64,000 nucleotides of DNA from Opitutaceae bacterium (lineage in GTDB: Bacteria > Verrucomicrobiota > Verrucomicrobiia > Opitutales > Opitutaceae), in NCBI GenBank assembly GCA_016794665.1, contig JAEUHB010000339.1, positions 1 to 64,000 on the forward strand, in the 5' to 3' direction. The position numbers were made by a program, and so were the translations under genes. Under the pieces are notes generated by a model, which saw only the letters and a program-made list of their open reading frames with translations, did not search any database and had not been told where the DNA came from. Below, in pieces: positions 42,958 through 50,893 of the stretch (its first letter is position 1; each line of letters starts with the position of its first letter).

Positions 42958-43166
42958 ACGATTTTCAGGTTACGGCTACCTGTTGGCCTCATGCACTTTG
43001 CGTCGCCAACAGATTTGCAAATGGCATCCGATTTCCACATTCGGCGGCATCCGCCGCTGGCCGCGGCAAAAACTGCCGCAGCCGCGCACCCCCGCGCGAC
43101 ATGAGTCACGGCCACTCCATCGGCCCCTCGAGGGACCATTACTACTTCAACCCTTCACGTCGGCGG

Positions 43167-43682
43167 TCAGCGCCCAGCAATCGAATCTCCAACCCGATCC
43201 CGCTGCCACGCGTAGCGCAAATCAGGCCCCTCGGCCACGACGCGGAATTGCGCCGTCGCGCCGGCGGCGATGGCGAGGCTGTCGGGCTCGCTCACGATGC
43301 GCGGTCTCGCCTCTTCGAAGCGGCCCGGCTCCAGCGGGAAATTCGCCGAGACCAGGCTGTATTCCGAAACCATGATGGGGCCGAGGGCCTTGCGCACCCG
43401 CACGGGACCGACGTTGCGCACCCACCAGATATTGGCGGTGGTGGTGTTGCCGGCGTAGCGCCATGAGACAAACATGCGCAGCGCGCGAAACTCTCCTGCC
43501 GGCACCACCAGCGTCTCAAGCCCGACCACATAGGTGTCGACGCGCTCGAAGGCCGCCGCCGCGGGCAGGGCGGCGGCGAGTGCGAGGCCGATTCCAAGCA
43601 CCGCCAAGGTGCGTGACCGCCCTTGCCCGACGCGTTGTCGGAACATTGAGCGCGGCTCGTCCGGGTTGGCGCGTGGTTTCAT
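43167..43682 (-). CDS. Secreted protein ending inside an Ig-like domain (probably truncated)
   Basis: 171 residues. A signal peptide (TLAVLGIGLALAAALPAAAA) is followed by a segment of a recurring secreted-protein type: LETLVVPAGEFRALRMFVSW with IWWVRNVGPVRVRKA. The last ~35 residues (DSLAIAAGATAQFRVVAEGP, then LRYAWQRDRVGDSIAGR) are the beginning of an Ig-like domain that would normally run on for about 50 more residues. The stop codon falls where such domains read 'IAGAT', consistent with a one-base frameshift or truncation. It lies next to the RHS fragment in the insert between flhB and fliR and has no evident flagellar role. Confidence 0.6.
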   Translation of the reverse strand: MKPRANPDEPRSMFRQRVGQGRSRTLAVLGIGLALAAALPAAAAFERVDTYVVGLETLVVPAGEFRALRMFVSWRYAGNTTTANIWWVRNVGPVRVRKALGPIMVSEYSLVSANFPLEPGRFEEARPRIVSEPDSLAIAAGATAQFRVVAEGPDLRYAWQRDRVGDSIAGR

Positions 43683-43734
43683 TTGGAAAAAGTCGCGGTG
43701 GCGCTTGGCCCCCTGAGGCTTGTCAAGAGTCGAG

Positions 43735-45186
43735 TCATGACCCCTTCGGCTTGGCTAACGGCAGCTCAACGATGACGTAGATCAGATCGACCGCATCGGG
43801 GATGATGCCCAGCACCGGAATGCCGCCCAGTATTCCCAGAAGCCCGTGGATGCCGGCACTGATCTTGTCGTAAGTCGTCGGACCGCGCTGCTCCGGCACG
43901 GTCACCTTTGCCAAGACGACCACCTCCACCAAATCGCTGATATCGTCCGCGGGGTCGATGTAGCGGCCATCGCCAATGTAGATCGATCCCGGCGGCGGGT
44001 CATTGATGAGGCCAACCTCACGCGCGAGGTGCTCCTGTGGGCTCATCCCGTGTTGGCCGAGGCTGCCGGCGCTCCGCACCGCGGTCGGGGCGTTTGCGAT
44101 CACGCCTCCGCCGCCGCCCCCGCCTCCGCCGCCACTGAAGATGATCCAACCCCCGCCGCCGAAATGGTAGTCGTCGCCCCAGCCCCAGCAGCCCCACCAG
44201 TAGCCGCGGAAGTCCCAGCGATTTACGGCATCGTTGCCGGCGAAGCCGTTAAGGTTGAGGCCACCGGCCTCACCCATCGGGTCGCGGTTGAGGAACCGCC
44301 CGAGCGACGACGAATAATACCGCGCGCCGTAGAAGACCAAGCCGGTCTCATGGTCCGTGAACTTGGTGCTGAAGCCGAAGGGCTGGTCGGCGATGGACGC
44401 GTAGCCCTCGCGGACCTGCCGGCGCAGCGGCTCGCCGAACGGGCCGTATTCGTAGGTCACGGCCACCTCGCCGTTGTGTGCGTCGAGCAGGGCGGCGACA
44501 TTGCCGTTGCCGTCGTAGGTGGGGAAGTAGCGCTTGCCGGTGGCGTGGTCGGCGATGCGCACGAGCGCGCCGATGCCGCCGGTGGCGCCGAGGCTGCTCG
44601 CCATGTCGAGGCCCCACGCATAGCTGCGCACCAGGGTGAGGGCCGCGGTCGTAGCGTTGTAGTTGAAGTCGGCGACGAGGTCGTCGCCGTCGTAGAGGAA
44701 GCGCCGGGTGCTGAGGAGAGTGTCCGCCTCCGGGGGGTTGCCCGTGGTCAGGGACCAGACCTTTTTCTGCACGCGGCGGCCCTGGTAGTCGTAGGTGAAT
44801 TCCAGGAGGTGGCGCTGGGGGAAGCCCGCCGAGAGCTTGCTCTTCATCCGCACGAGGCGGTTCTCGGCATCGTAGGTGTAGTCCCAGACGCCGTCGGAGG
44901 TCAGGTTGCCGTCGTGGTCGTAGTCGAGCTGCTGGACGCGCGGGGGGATGAACCACGGCTTGGTCTGCTTGGAGACGGCGGTGGAGTTGGGCGCCATGCT
45001 GGCCGCGAAGACATCGAGCGTGCCGTGCTGGGGGCCGGCGTCGTTGGCGGCGACGATGTCGGCGCCGAAGCTGCGCCCGCGGACGTTGACCGCGAGGTCG
45101 ACGGTGCTGGCGGGCGTGCTCTCGGCGGCGACGCGGTGGTTGGCCGCCAAGTCCGGCGTCGATCCCTGCTCTCCGCGCAGCGCCAA
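43735..45186 (-). CDS. RHS repeat-associated core protein, C-terminal fragment
   Basis: 483 codons beginning with a TTG; an in-frame stop lies five codons upstream and no ATG is near, so the large N-terminal part of a normal RHS protein is missing. YD repeats are clear (QQLDYDHDGNLTSDGVWDYT, YDAENRLVRMKSK, YDGNGNVAALLDAHNGEVAV with TYEYGPFGEPLR). The core end is GLVFYGARYYSSSLGRFLNR then DPMGEAGGLNLNGFAGNDAV. After the core come a Gly-rich stretch and a hydrophobic segment (GILGGIPVLGIIPDAVDLIY) of the kind that precedes toxin domains; the toxin itself is absent. It is probably a decayed or displaced polymorphic-toxin remnant inserted between fliR and flhB. Confidence 0.75.
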   Translation of the reverse strand: MALRGEQGSTPDLAANHRVAAESTPASTVDLAVNVRGRSFGADIVAANDAGPQHGTLDVFAASMAPNSTAVSKQTKPWFIPPRVQQLDYDHDGNLTSDGVWDYTYDAENRLVRMKSKLSAGFPQRHLLEFTYDYQGRRVQKKVWSLTTGNPPEADTLLSTRRFLYDGDDLVADFNYNATTAALTLVRSYAWGLDMASSLGATGGIGALVRIADHATGKRYFPTYDGNGNVAALLDAHNGEVAVTYEYGPFGEPLRRQVREGYASIADQPFGFSTKFTDHETGLVFYGARYYSSSLGRFLNRDPMGEAGGLNLNGFAGNDAVNRWDFRGYWWGCWGWGDDYHFGGGGWIIFSGGGGGGGGGGVIANAPTAVRSAGSLGQHGMSPQEHLAREVGLINDPPPGSIYIGDGRYIDPADDISDLVEVVVLAKVTVPEQRGPTTYDKISAGIHGLLGILGGIPVLGIIPDAVDLIYVIVELPLAKPKGS

Positions 45187-45224
45187 GGCTGCGCCGGGCT
45201 AGCCTCAGCCCTGCTACAGGATAC

Positions 45225-45977
45225 TCACCGCGCCGGCAGCAGCTGCAGCATCCGCATCGGCGTCTCGCCGAACTCGACGAACAAATACCGCGCGATCAGC
45301 GCGCCTGCGCCGGCGAGGAGGCCGAGGCCCACGAGCGCCCGCGCGGAGAAGCTGACGATGAAGACGTTCATCTTCGGCACCGCGCGGCCGAGCACGGAGA
45401 ACGCAAGCGTGACGAGGAAGTTCATCGCGATGAAGGGCGCCGCGATGCGCAGCCCGAGCTCCAGCACGTGCGCCGTCGCGAGGATGAGCGATTTCGCCAC
45501 CTGCGGGTCAAAAGCCCCCTGCCCCGCCGGCGCCAGGCTGAAGCTGCGCCCAAACGCGGCAATCACCGTCTGGTGCGCGCCAAAGAGGAAAAAGAGCACC
45601 ACCGCGAACGACGAGAGCAGCGCCGCCAGAGGTTCGCTGGTCGGCTCCGGCACGCCCAGGCCCGGGTTGGCCATCAGGCCGATTTCCCCGGAGATGATCC
45701 GGCCCGCCATTTCCACGGCGGCAAACGCCAGCCGCGCCACGAAGCCGAGCCCGAGGCCCAGAATCGTCTCCATGATCGCGGCGCCGACGAGCGCCCACAC
45801 GTCCTTGGGTATCGGAGCCGTGGGCACGAGACCGGTGAGGATCGTCGCAAGGCAGCCGCCGATGGCCACGCGCACCGGGATGGGAATCGGCCGTCCGGCG
45901 ATCACCGGCAGCTGGACGATCAAGCCGATGGAGCGCAACAGCACCATCATCCAGCAGAAACCGTAGTCGAGGCTCAT
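45225..45977 (-). CDS. fliR: Flagellar export gate protein FliR
   Basis: 250 residues, normal size, from [20 protein letters not shown]. About six hydrophobic spans. Conserved segments include [40 protein letters not shown] and [20 protein letters not shown] followed by [14 protein letters not shown]. FliR, with FliP and FliQ, builds the export channel. The start at 45977 is chosen on family length; a longer reading adds an arginine-rich non-family extension. It is the last gene of the flgB operon before the RHS insert. Confidence 0.95.
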   Translation of the reverse strand: MSLDYGFCWMMVLLRSIGLIVQLPVIAGRPIPIPVRVAIGGCLATILTGLVPTAPIPKDVWALVGAAIMETILGLGLGFVARLAFAAVEMAGRIISGEIGLMANPGLGVPEPTSEPLAALLSSFAVVLFFLFGAHQTVIAAFGRSFSLAPAGQGAFDPQVAKSLILATAHVLELGLRIAAPFIAMNFLVTLAFSVLGRAVPKMNVFIVSFSARALVGLGLLAGAGALIARYLFVEFGETPMRMLQLLPAR

Positions 45978-46017
45978 GCGAGGAAGCGGTCGACCGCGCC
46001 GGGCCGCCCGCGCACGC

Positions 46018-46287
46018 TTAGTGCCCCAGCCCGCCCATCCGCGTGAAGATCGCAGTGGCGAACTCCGTGAGCGAGCGCAGCAGCCACGGCGTGAGCGCCA
46101 GCATGAGGCCGGAGATCGCCAGCAGCTTGGGGACAAACGTGAGGGTCTGCTCCTGCATGCTCGTGATCGACTGGAGGAGGCTCGCGGCGAGGCCGACGAC
46201 GAGCGTCAGCCCGAGGAAGGGCGCCACCACGTAAAGGGCAAACACCACCGTGGACTTGAACAGATCGATCGCGAGGTCGGGATTCAT
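46018..46287 (-). CDS. fliQ: Flagellar export gate protein FliQ
   Basis: 89 residues, exact family size, two membrane spans: [20 protein letters not shown] with [20 protein letters not shown], and [20 protein letters not shown]. It forms the helical FliP5Q4R1 gate. It lies 12 bases after fliP. Confidence 0.96.
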   Translation of the reverse strand: MNPDLAIDLFKSTVVFALYVVAPFLGLTLVVGLAASLLQSITSMQEQTLTFVPKLLAISGLMLALTPWLLRSLTEFATAIFTRMGGLGH

Positions 46288-46299
46288 GGTCGGAAATTT

Positions 46300-47130
46300 T
46301 CAGCTGAAGCTTTGCACAAGCGACCGCACCACCAGGTGCCAGCCGTCGACGAGCACGAAGAGCAGGAGCTTGAGGGGCAGCGCCACGGTGACCGGCGGCA
46401 TCATCATCATGCCGAGGGCCATCAGCACGGATGACACCAGGAAATCGATCACGAGGAACGGCAAGAAAAGCAGGAATCCCATTTGAAACGCCGTCTGCAG
46501 CTCGCTGATCACGTATGCCGGAATCACGACGCGCATCGGCAGATCCTTGACCGCCGTCGGGCCGAAGCCGCCGAGCTCCAGGAAATACTCGAGATCGCGC
46601 GCCCGCGTCTGCTTCAGCATGAACTGCTTCAGCGGCGCCGAGGCCTTGTCGATCGCATCGACCGACGTGATCTTGCCATCGAGGTAGGGCCGGATCGCCT
46701 CGGTGTGGACCCGATCAATCACGGGGCCCATCAGGAAGAAAGTGAGGAAAAGGGAGAGGCCGACGACAACCTGGTTCGACGGCGCCGTGGGCGCGCCGAG
46801 CGCCGTGCGCACAAACCCCAGCACAATCACGATGCGGGTGAAGCTCGTCATGAGCAGCACGATCGAGGGCGCCACGGAAAGCAGCGTCATGATCATCACG
46901 ATCTGGAGCGCGACGCTCACCTCGCCGCCGGCGGCGCCGGTGCCCTCGAGCCCGATGTTGAGACGGAACGGCGTGGGCGCCGTGGGCGCGGCGGCCGCTG
47001 GGGCGCCGCCCGGGCCGGGGGCCACGACGGCGTTGGTCGCGGGCCGCGCGGCGGCCGGCGCGGGCGCCGGCTGCGCCGTGGCGAAATCGGCGCCGAGCAC
47101 GAAGAGGATGATGGCGACCAGGCGCTTCAT
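46300..47130 (-). CDS. fliP: Flagellar export gate protein FliP
   Basis: 276 residues. A signal peptide and an Ala/Pro-rich stretch occupy 1-55, typical of the long-leader FliP form. Then come VSVALQIVMIMTLLSVAPSI, LLMTSFTRIVIVLGFVRTAL, the NQVVVGLSLFLTFFLMGPVI motif, PAYVISELQTAFQMGFLLFL, and SVLMALGMMMMPPVTVALPL. Its start overlaps the fliO stop (ATGA). Confidence 0.96.
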   Translation of the reverse strand: MKRLVAIILFVLGADFATAQPAPAPAAARPATNAVVAPGPGGAPAAAAPTAPTPFRLNIGLEGTGAAGGEVSVALQIVMIMTLLSVAPSIVLLMTSFTRIVIVLGFVRTALGAPTAPSNQVVVGLSLFLTFFLMGPVIDRVHTEAIRPYLDGKITSVDAIDKASAPLKQFMLKQTRARDLEYFLELGGFGPTAVKDLPMRVVIPAYVISELQTAFQMGFLLFLPFLVIDFLVSSVLMALGMMMMPPVTVALPLKLLLFVLVDGWHLVVRSLVQSFS

Positions 47131-47525
47131 TCGCGGGCCTTTTCCCGCGGCGCGGCGCCGTCGAGCGGCGAGAGCAGATCAATGCGGCCGGGGCAGACGC
47201 CGATGAGAAACTTTCTGTTCTCGTAGGATGCCACCACGAGATACTGGCGGTTGCCGAGCGAGCGCGTCTCGTCGACCGCGAGCAGGCGGTGATCGCGGCC
47301 GATCGGAGTCCCACGGCGGTTGCGCCACACGAGCCAGCCGCCCGCGGCGGCGAGCGCGAGGCCGAGCACGAGCGTGACCGAGCCCATGCCGCCCGGGGCG
47401 GAGGCCTGCGCCGGCGACCCGCTCCGCGAGGCACCGGGAACAATCACCCGATCGTCATCCGCGGCGAAGAGCGGGGCGCCGCAGGCAAGGCCCAGCGCGA
47501 GGAGGCTGGCGCGCACCCGGCTCAT
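47127..47525 (-). CDS. fliO: Flagellar protein FliO
   Basis: 132 residues. Probable signal/anchor at the N-terminus (RASLLALGLACGAPLFAA), a membrane span around 48-66 (GSVTLVLGLALAAAGGWLVW), then the short cytoplasmic FliO domain (HRLLAVDETRSLGNRQYLVV, SYENRKFLIGVCPGRIDLLS). FliO promotes assembly of the FliP ring. Identity rests on the domain plus position between fliN and fliP. It overlaps both neighbours by four bases. Confidence 0.88.
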   Translation of the reverse strand: MSRVRASLLALGLACGAPLFAADDDRVIVPGASRSGSPAQASAPGGMGSVTLVLGLALAAAGGWLVWRNRRGTPIGRDHRLLAVDETRSLGNRQYLVVASYENRKFLIGVCPGRIDLLSPLDGAAPREKARE

Positions 47526-47785
47526 GGCTTGGTGCTGCCGACGAGCTCGGTAATCTTGATGCCGAGGTTGTCCTCGACGACGACGACCTCGCCGTAGGCG
47601 ACGAGCTTGTCGTTGACGAAAAGCCCAACCGGATCGCTGGCGCGCTGCGTGAGCTGCACGACGGAGCCGGGCGAGAGCTCGAGCACCTCGCGCATGGGGA
47701 GCATGACCGAGCCGAGCTGCACGGTCACGCTCACCTTCACGTCGAGCAGGATATCAAGAGATTTTTCGTCCGTCAGGTTGGGCAT
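47522..47785 (-). CDS. fliN: Flagellar motor switch protein FliN
   Basis: 87 residues: a single SpoA domain without the N-terminal extension of enterobacterial FliN. Signature segments: DILLDVKVSVTVQLGSVMLP with MREVLELSPGSVVQLTQRAS, and DPVGLFVNDKLVAYGEVVVV followed by EDNLGIKITEL. It forms the C ring with FliM. The ATG at 47785 lies 32 bases inside the end of fliM, so translation is strongly coupled to fliM. Confidence 0.95.
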   Translation of the reverse strand: MPNLTDEKSLDILLDVKVSVTVQLGSVMLPMREVLELSPGSVVQLTQRASDPVGLFVNDKLVAYGEVVVVEDNLGIKITELVGSTKP

Positions 47786-48797
47786 GGGAGGATTCTTCGG
47801 AGGGAAGCTTGCGGGTGAGCTGGACGGCAACCCGGTCGGTATCGAGGCCGACGGTGCCGACAAACTTGGGCGCGCCGTTCATGAGCACGCGGGTCTCGGC
47901 GCAAAGGGTAGCGGGCAGCTCGATCACGTCGCCGACGCGGAGGCAGGCGATCTCGCGGAGCGTGAGTTCGAGCGCATCCCACTCGGCGCGCACGGGCACC
48001 GTGATTCGATCGTAAGAGGCGTGCCACTCGGCGCGCCGGGGCGCGGGGGCGACGGCGGCCTCCTTCTGGCGGCGCACGAGCATCTTCTTCACGAGCGGCT
48101 CGGCGGTGTAATACGGCAGGCCGAGGCGGATTTGCTCGGTGCAGTCGCCGAAGACGCACTCGAGCGTGAGCGCGAGGACGATGGCATCGCGCGGCGAGGT
48201 CTGGAGGAAACGGCCGCTGTTCTCGCTGCCGATGATGGCGGGCTTGGCCGGCAGCTCGCTTTTCCACTGGCCGCACCATTCCTCGAGGATGATGACGAGC
48301 ACGTCCTCCACCAGGGCCGTCTCGATCTCGGTGAGCGGACGGTCGCCCGCGATTTCGAGGCCGCGGCCGCCGAGTAGGCGGTCCGTGAACGAGAGCGCGA
48401 GGCGGGGGCTCAGCTCGAGGATGCCGACGCCCGGGATGGGCTCGATCTTGAACAGGCCGAGGTGCGTGGGGCTGGGCAGGCCGTCCGTAAACTTCGCATA
48501 CGTAACTGTGGCGAGGCTGGCGACCTTGAGCGTAACCTCCATGCGGAGGAAAAGGGACAGGCGGGCGCCGAGGTAGCGGACGAAGTCGTCGTGGCTTTGG
48601 CGGAGGCGACGGAGCTCGGCTTCCGAGAGGAAGACGGGGTTTCTAAAATCGACCGGCCGCACGGCCTGCTGCGCCGCGGCGGTCGCGGTGACCACGCCGC
48701 CAGGCGCAACCGCCTCGGCGGGGGCGGGCGCGACCATCTGCTCGACCTCTTTCTGGTCGAACGATGCGCTGGCGGGCTCGTTGGTCTCGTCGGCCAT
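47754..48797 (-). CDS. fliM: Flagellar motor switch protein FliM
   Basis: 347 residues. Near the N-terminus FDQKEVEQMV (13-22) fits the CheY-P binding motif LSQxEIDxLL. The middle domain includes HLGLFKIEPIPGVGILELSP and LALSFTDRLLGGRGLEIAGD, with RPLTEIETALVEDVLVIILE after it. The C-terminal SpoA domain has VPVRAEWDALELTLREIACL and RVGDVIELPATLCAETRVLM. FliM bridges FliG and FliN in the C ring and receives CheY-P. It overlaps fliN by 32 bases. Confidence 0.95.
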   Translation of the reverse strand: MADETNEPASASFDQKEVEQMVAPAPAEAVAPGGVVTATAAAQQAVRPVDFRNPVFLSEAELRRLRQSHDDFVRYLGARLSLFLRMEVTLKVASLATVTYAKFTDGLPSPTHLGLFKIEPIPGVGILELSPRLALSFTDRLLGGRGLEIAGDRPLTEIETALVEDVLVIILEEWCGQWKSELPAKPAIIGSENSGRFLQTSPRDAIVLALTLECVFGDCTEQIRLGLPYYTAEPLVKKMLVRRQKEAAVAPAPRRAEWHASYDRITVPVRAEWDALELTLREIACLRVGDVIELPATLCAETRVLMNGAPKFVGTVGLDTDRVAVQLTRKLPSEESSHAQPDGRKIS

Positions 48798-48816
48798 GGG
48801 AGGCGGGCGCAGGCGG

Positions 48817-49455
48817 TTACTGGACGACGAAGTCGGAGAAGTAGACCTGCTCGGCGACCTTGCGACCGAGCGCCTGATTGTAGGCGTTCACGAGCTTCTC
48901 GCGGAGGATATTCTTGGCGCCGGCCTCCTCGAGATCGGCAAGAGTGAGCGACGAGAGGACGTTCAGCGTCACGTCCGTGAGCTTCGGCTTCTGTCCCTCA
49001 AAGGTGGACTTGAGCGCGGGGTCCGAGCCGGTGATCAAGAACGAAGTCTTGAGGTAGCGCGTGCCCATGGTGCCGGAGAGATTGACGACGACGTTGGTGA
49101 ATTCGTAGCCGGCGGCCGGGCCGCCCTTGGCGTCCTTGCCACCCTTGTCGGGCTTGCCCTTTTCGGGCTTGGCCGGCGGCGGCGCGGCGTGAGCGGGAGC
49201 CGCCTCGCCATGTTCGCCGGCGGCGTGCGCAGCTTGCGGCGCGGCCGCGGCGATTTTTTTCTGCAGGCGCGGCACGAGCACAAACTCCACCGTCGCCCAC
49301 GTGATCGCGGGCGCAAGCACGACGGCAAGGATGACGGGCAGGAGGGACTTGGCGCCACCGCCTGCGGCGGGGGCGGCCTCGCCGCCCGGGGCGGCGGCGT
49401 CGGGTTTGGCGCCGGGCTTGGCGGCCGCGGCTTCGGGTTTGGCGGGAGCGGACAT
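48817..49455 (-). CDS. fliL: Flagellar basal-body-associated protein FliL
   Basis: 212 residues. A low-complexity Ala/Pro/Lys/Gly N-terminus (1-36) leads to one membrane span (LLPVILAVVLAPAITWATVE). A second Ala/Lys/Pro-rich periplasmic linker follows, then the FliL domain: YEFTNVVVNLSGTMGTRYLK, TSFLITGSDPALKSTFEGQK, VTLNVLSSLTLADLEEAGAK and EQVYFSDFVVQ at the C-terminus. FliL stabilises stator units around the rotor. The leader has CCACACCACCAC before the start. Confidence 0.93.
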   Translation of the reverse strand: MSAPAKPEAAAAKPGAKPDAAAPGGEAAPAAGGGAKSLLPVILAVVLAPAITWATVEFVLVPRLQKKIAAAAPQAAHAAGEHGEAAPAHAAPPPAKPEKGKPDKGGKDAKGGPAAGYEFTNVVVNLSGTMGTRYLKTSFLITGSDPALKSTFEGQKPKLTDVTLNVLSSLTLADLEEAGAKNILREKLVNAYNQALGRKVAEQVYFSDFVVQ

Positions 49456-49487
49456 GGGACCGTGGTGGTGTGGTTTTGGCCGGGGGC

Positions 49488-49505
49488 GGGGCGCTCGCGC
49501 GCCCC
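49488..49505. other. GC-rich hairpin in the flgE-fliL gap
   Basis: GGGGCGC (49488-49494) pairs with GCGCCCC (49499-49505) around a 4-base loop, 14 bases after the flgE stop on the minus strand. No T-run follows. It could protect the 3' end of hook-gene mRNA or lower read-through into fliL. Confidence 0.5.
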
Positions 49506-49518
49506 TCTACCTAACGGA

Positions 49519-50391
49519 TTAGCGCTGCTTCAGGTTGACGATGTCTTCGAGCAGGGTGTCGGAAACGGTCACGAGGCGGGAACCCGCCTGGAAGCTGCGT
49601 TGCGTGGTGATGAGGTTGGCGAACTGATCGGTGAGATCGACGTTGGAGAGCTCGAGGGTGCCGGACTGGATGTTGCCGAGGCCGTTGGAGCCGGGGGCGT
49701 TGACCGTGGCCTGCAGGGTGATGGTGCCGGTGGCGGCGCCAATGGGGCCGGCGGCGAGGAGGCTCGAGTAGAGGTTGTTGGCCTCCTTGGTCAGGCCGGA
49801 GGGATCCGCGAAGTTCTGGAGGAGGACGCGGTTCGTCGTGGCAGAAGTGCCATCGGAGTAATACTCGACCACATTGCCCGAGCGATCGATCGCGATGGAC
49901 TGGCGCTGGGTGCCGGTCGGCGGCGTGCCGAGTTCGATGTCGCCGACGGTGGTGAGGCCGGCGCCGGTGAGGCCTTGGACCCGCAGGCCCTGCTGATTGA
50001 TGAGGAAGCCCTGATCATCCCAGCGGAAATCGCCGGCGCGCGTGGCGTAGATCGTGCCGTCGACGGCGTTCTTCACCTGGAAGAAGCCATTGCCGGAGAT
50101 GCCGAGATCGGTGTCGCGGCCCGTGGTCGAGATGGACCCTTGTCCAAAGTTTGTCGTGACACCAGCGAGCGCCACGCCCGTGCCGATGGAGGTCGAAGGC
50201 GTGCTGGGCGTCGCGGTGCCGGAGGGCGCCGAGCGTTGGAGGATGTTGCTGAAGCTGTCGGAGTAGCGCGCCTCCGAGGCCTTGAAGCCGGTGGTGTTCA
50301 CGTTGGCGATGTTGTTGCCGATGACTTCGAGACCCTTCATGAACGTCCGCAGCGCGCTGACGCCGCTGCCCATTGTGCCGATAAGTGACAT
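49519..50391 (-). CDS. flgE: Flagellar hook protein FlgE (short form)
   Basis: 290 residues, much shorter than the ~400 of enterobacterial FlgE. It has hook-family ends: MSLIGTMGSGVSALRTFMKG with LEVIGNNIANVNTTGFKASE, GNGFFQVKNAVDGTIYATRA in the first third, and the C-terminal SNVDLTDQFANLITTQRSFQ with AGSRLVTVSDTLLEDIVNLK. The position after flgD and fliK identifies it as the hook subunit rather than a rod protein. The small size implies that one of the outer hook domains is missing. Confidence 0.92.
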   Translation of the reverse strand: MSLIGTMGSGVSALRTFMKGLEVIGNNIANVNTTGFKASEARYSDSFSNILQRSAPSGTATPSTPSTSIGTGVALAGVTTNFGQGSISTTGRDTDLGISGNGFFQVKNAVDGTIYATRAGDFRWDDQGFLINQQGLRVQGLTGAGLTTVGDIELGTPPTGTQRQSIAIDRSGNVVEYYSDGTSATTNRVLLQNFADPSGLTKEANNLYSSLLAAGPIGAATGTITLQATVNAPGSNGLGNIQSGTLELSNVDLTDQFANLITTQRSFQAGSRLVTVSDTLLEDIVNLKQR

Positions 50392-50406
50392 GGTATTTGT
50401 GCTGGT

Positions 50407-50886
50407 TTAGGATTGGCTCCCGCCGGCGTTGGCCGGGGCGGGGGCAGGTGCGGAAATAACACGCGGCTCCACCCGGAGCACCGCGGAGAGGGAGAATGAC
50501 TTGTCGCCGACAATCAGGCGGGGCTCGGAGCCAGAGACATCGATGGCGGCCACGTCGCCGGTCACCGTGCCGTCCTTGCCGGCGTCGACCGTGACCTGGT
50601 GACCGAGGTAGGAGTTCGCGGTGGCGCGCTGCTGCTCAGCGCGCATGACGGCGAGTTCCTGCGCCATGGTGCTCGACTGCTCGAGGGCGGAGAACTGGGC
50701 CATCTGCGCGATGAAGGCGGTGTCTTCCATCGGCTTCATCGGATCCTGCTTCTGAAACTGCGTGGCGAGGAGGGTGAGGAAATCGTCCTGGCCTAGTGCC
50801 TTCTGGGGCACGCGCGATACGGCGACGGAGTCCGCGAGGGAAGCGGCGCCGGAAGCCGGGGAAGTGACGGAGGAAATCGCAGCCAT
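50407..50886 (-). CDS. flgD: Flagellar hook capping protein FlgD
   Basis: 159 residues from ATG 50886. The conserved N-terminal export/cap region is [20 protein letters not shown] then [20 protein letters not shown] and [17 protein letters not shown]. The C-terminal Tudor/FnIII-like part is reduced ([40 protein letters not shown]). It caps the growing hook. It ends 15 bases before flgE and begins 8 bases after fliK. Confidence 0.94.
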   Translation of the reverse strand: MAAISSVTSPASGAASLADSVAVSRVPQKALGQDDFLTLLATQFQKQDPMKPMEDTAFIAQMAQFSALEQSSTMAQELAVMRAEQQRATANSYLGHQVTVDAGKDGTVTGDVAAIDVSGSEPRLIVGDKSFSLSAVLRVEPRVISAPAPAPANAGGSQS

Positions 50887-50893
50887 GGTGGGT

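Noticed and set aside
44095-44160. Glycine/GCC run in the RHS fragment as a possible sequence error or repeat element
   Set aside because: The frame stays open through it and the poly-Gly linker fits the transition from core to variable tip, so there is no need to invoke an error.
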